A model generated the notes under the pieces. It made no database searches. It worked only from the letters and a program-made list of their open reading frames with translations, and was not told where the DNA came from. The translations under genes and the position numbers were made by a program. This document shows positions 4,853-5,977 of a stretch of 5,977 bases of DNA, piece by piece; the first letter of the stretch is position 1; each line of letters starts with the position of its first letter. Source of the DNA: an uncultured Lachnospiraceae bacterium (GTDB taxonomy: Bacteria; Bacillota; Clostridia; Lachnospirales; Lachnospiraceae). The stretch is from contig CACZNZ010000323.1 in NCBI GenBank assembly GCA_902782625.1, forward strand, positions 1 to 5,977. The letters run 5' to 3'.

Positions 4853-5977
4853 TTACGAACAAACAAAAACAACGGGATTTTGAATATGACGGCGATTATC
4901 AGGCAAAAAGCCCCTATACCACAACCCAGTGGACCAATCTTTTAGAATCCGGTCAGATTTCTGAAGAGGATCTGGACATCCTGAAAGAGTTCTATGCTTC
5001 GTTTAACCATGCGGCCAGTGTACTGCAGATCGCTTTTTCCCGCGGCATCTCCGAGGAGGAGGTCCTTGCCCGGTTAAACGGTCATGAAGAAAAAACAGGA
5101 AGCGCAAACGACATGTCTCCCGAAGTGGATTATTCCGGCAATGAATACTGGTGGTATCTGTTTTTCTGGGGCAAATCACTTGACGGTGGTTTGCTGGAGC
5201 TCAAACTGATCCCGGAACTGACAGAAGCGATTGGCGCCCTATGGCCGGAACTTGAAGAGAGCTATTATGCATTTATGAGTGATGCAGAACGCAGTCTCCA
5301 GATTCGGTATACACAGGAAGATGCCGTCTGGGTGGCCGCCACAGTGCTGATCTATGAAAAATATCACCGTTTCCCGGGAATCTCTACGGATGATCTCTTG
5401 CTGATGCAATATGAACTGCAGACAAGAGCCCAGAAAATATACGGGCAGGACGTCAATGCCAATACGATAAGCCAATACTGCAATGCAGATGAACGGGGTC
5501 ACCGATGTAACTATCTAAGAGATATATATAAATATTACCGGGTCACTTTCCCGGGAGAACTGGATGGAGACAGAGAACGTCCCGATCCTCAGGAATTTGA
5601 TTACTCCGCTTATGTATACAGTATTTTCGGTTATCTCACCATCGAGAAGCTGGTAGATTTTTTAGAGCACGAATATGCGCATCTTGTCGATGAATCCTAT
5701 GTGGCACTGGAAGGAGCGAACGGATTTGTCAGGCTTGCTGCCTTTCTCACACGCCACGGAGGAAAAATCCTTTCCCCGCAGGATACTTCCGAGAAAGCCG
5801 GGGAACTCCGAATCAGCGGTGCAGACGGCTCGGAGACCTTCCATCTGATCGCAGAGGCATTATTATCAGAATATCCCAATTTCTCTTATGCCTATAAAGA
5901 TGGTTGGTTTTTGGACATCTCCTCAATGATCAATCCTTCCTTGCAGGATAACCTATATATTGAATCCTATGCACAGA
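4849..5977 (+). CDS. Unrecognised protein, N-terminal 376 residues (gene runs off the right edge)
   Basis: An open frame from the ATG at 4849 to the window end without a stop, 376 codons. It overlaps the CNNM/CorC gene by ATGA, with a weak AAGGA 11 nt upstream, so translation is probably coupled. I do not recognise it with confidence. Seen: no signal peptide or membrane segment; N-terminal helical part with SEEDLDILKEFYASFNHAASVLQIAFSRG (38-66) and ISEEEVLARLNG (67-78), possibly helix-turn-helix-like; an aromatic EYWWYLFFWGKS (99-110); a conserved-looking core with AVWVAATVLIYEKYHRF (159-175), NANTISQYCNADERG (203-217) and NYLRDIYKYYRVTFPGELDG (221-240); HEYAH at 274-278, matching HExxH; and a mixed tail. 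The 'NYLR...R.T.PGE..G..E.P' wording vaguely recalls N-terminal regions of some Bacillota AAA/McrB-like or nuclease proteins, but that is memory only. Codon character resembles the neighbours, so recent acquisition is not indicated. Confidence 0.8.
   Translation, partial: MITNKQKQRDFEYDGDYQAKSPYTTTQWTNLLESGQISEEDLDILKEFYASFNHAASVLQIAFSRGISEEEVLARLNGHEEKTGSANDMSPEVDYSGNEYWWYLFFWGKSLDGGLLELKLIPELTEAIGALWPELEESYYAFMSDAERSLQIRYTQEDAVWVAATVLIYEKYHRFPGISTDDLLLMQYELQTRAQKIYGQDVNANTISQYCNADERGHRCNYLRDIYKYYRVTFPGELDGDRERPDPQEFDYSAYVYSIFGYLTIEKLVDFLEHEYAHLVDESYVALEGANGFVRLAAFLTRHGGKILSPQDTSEKAGELRISGADGSETFHLIAEALLSEYPNFSYAYKDGWFLDISSMINPSLQDNLYIESYAQ

Noticed and set aside
5239..5502. 87-codon minus-strand open frame near the right end
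   Set aside because: It is antisense to the long plus-strand frame that starts at 4849 with an ATGA overlap; no domain or start signal supports it.

Overview
The window looks like chromosomal housekeeping DNA from a low-to-moderate GC Bacillota, most likely a clostridial (Lachnospiraceae-like) bacterium. The evidence is a Gram-positive-type DnaG primase, a TrmK (tRNA m1A22) methyltransferase next to it, a CNNM/CorC transporter with CBS domains, strong AGGAGG-type ribosome binding sites and perfect sigma-A promoters. The family assignment is an inference from protein character, not a database result. I see no rRNA, tRNA, CRISPR array, insertion sequence or phage gene.

Layout. At the left end (1-293, minus strand) is the N-terminal third of an iron-dependent alcohol dehydrogenase of the lactaldehyde reductase (FucO) type. 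It has its own consensus promoter, with phased TTTGA repeats upstream. Bases 422-3435 hold a minus-strand operon: dnaG, then a gene that overlaps its stop codon by a few bases or starts just after it and encodes a TrmK methyltransferase fused in frame to a zinc-ribbon NUDIX hydrolase. An excellent ribosome binding site lies inside this fusion, exactly at the domain boundary, so a free NUDIX protein may also be made. The sigma factor gene rpoD, which usually sits between dnaG and trmK in Bacillota, is absent here.

Divergently, on the plus strand, lies a two-gene unit: a CNNM/CorC-family membrane protein (3563-4852, TTG start) and a gene overlapping it by ATGA (4849 to beyond the window end). 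I cannot confidently name the second gene.

The most striking structure is the 127-bp divergent intergenic region. Two perfect TTGACA-17-TATAAT promoters, one per direction, are interleaved with exact dyad symmetry about base 3505. Their -10 hexamers lie in the arms of a 9-3-9 inverted repeat. The -35 of each promoter lies in the 5' leader of the opposite transcript, so only one polymerase should be able to occupy the region at a time. A protein binding the central repeat would control the primase operon and the transporter operon together. The central repeat resembles, but does not match, Fur-family boxes.
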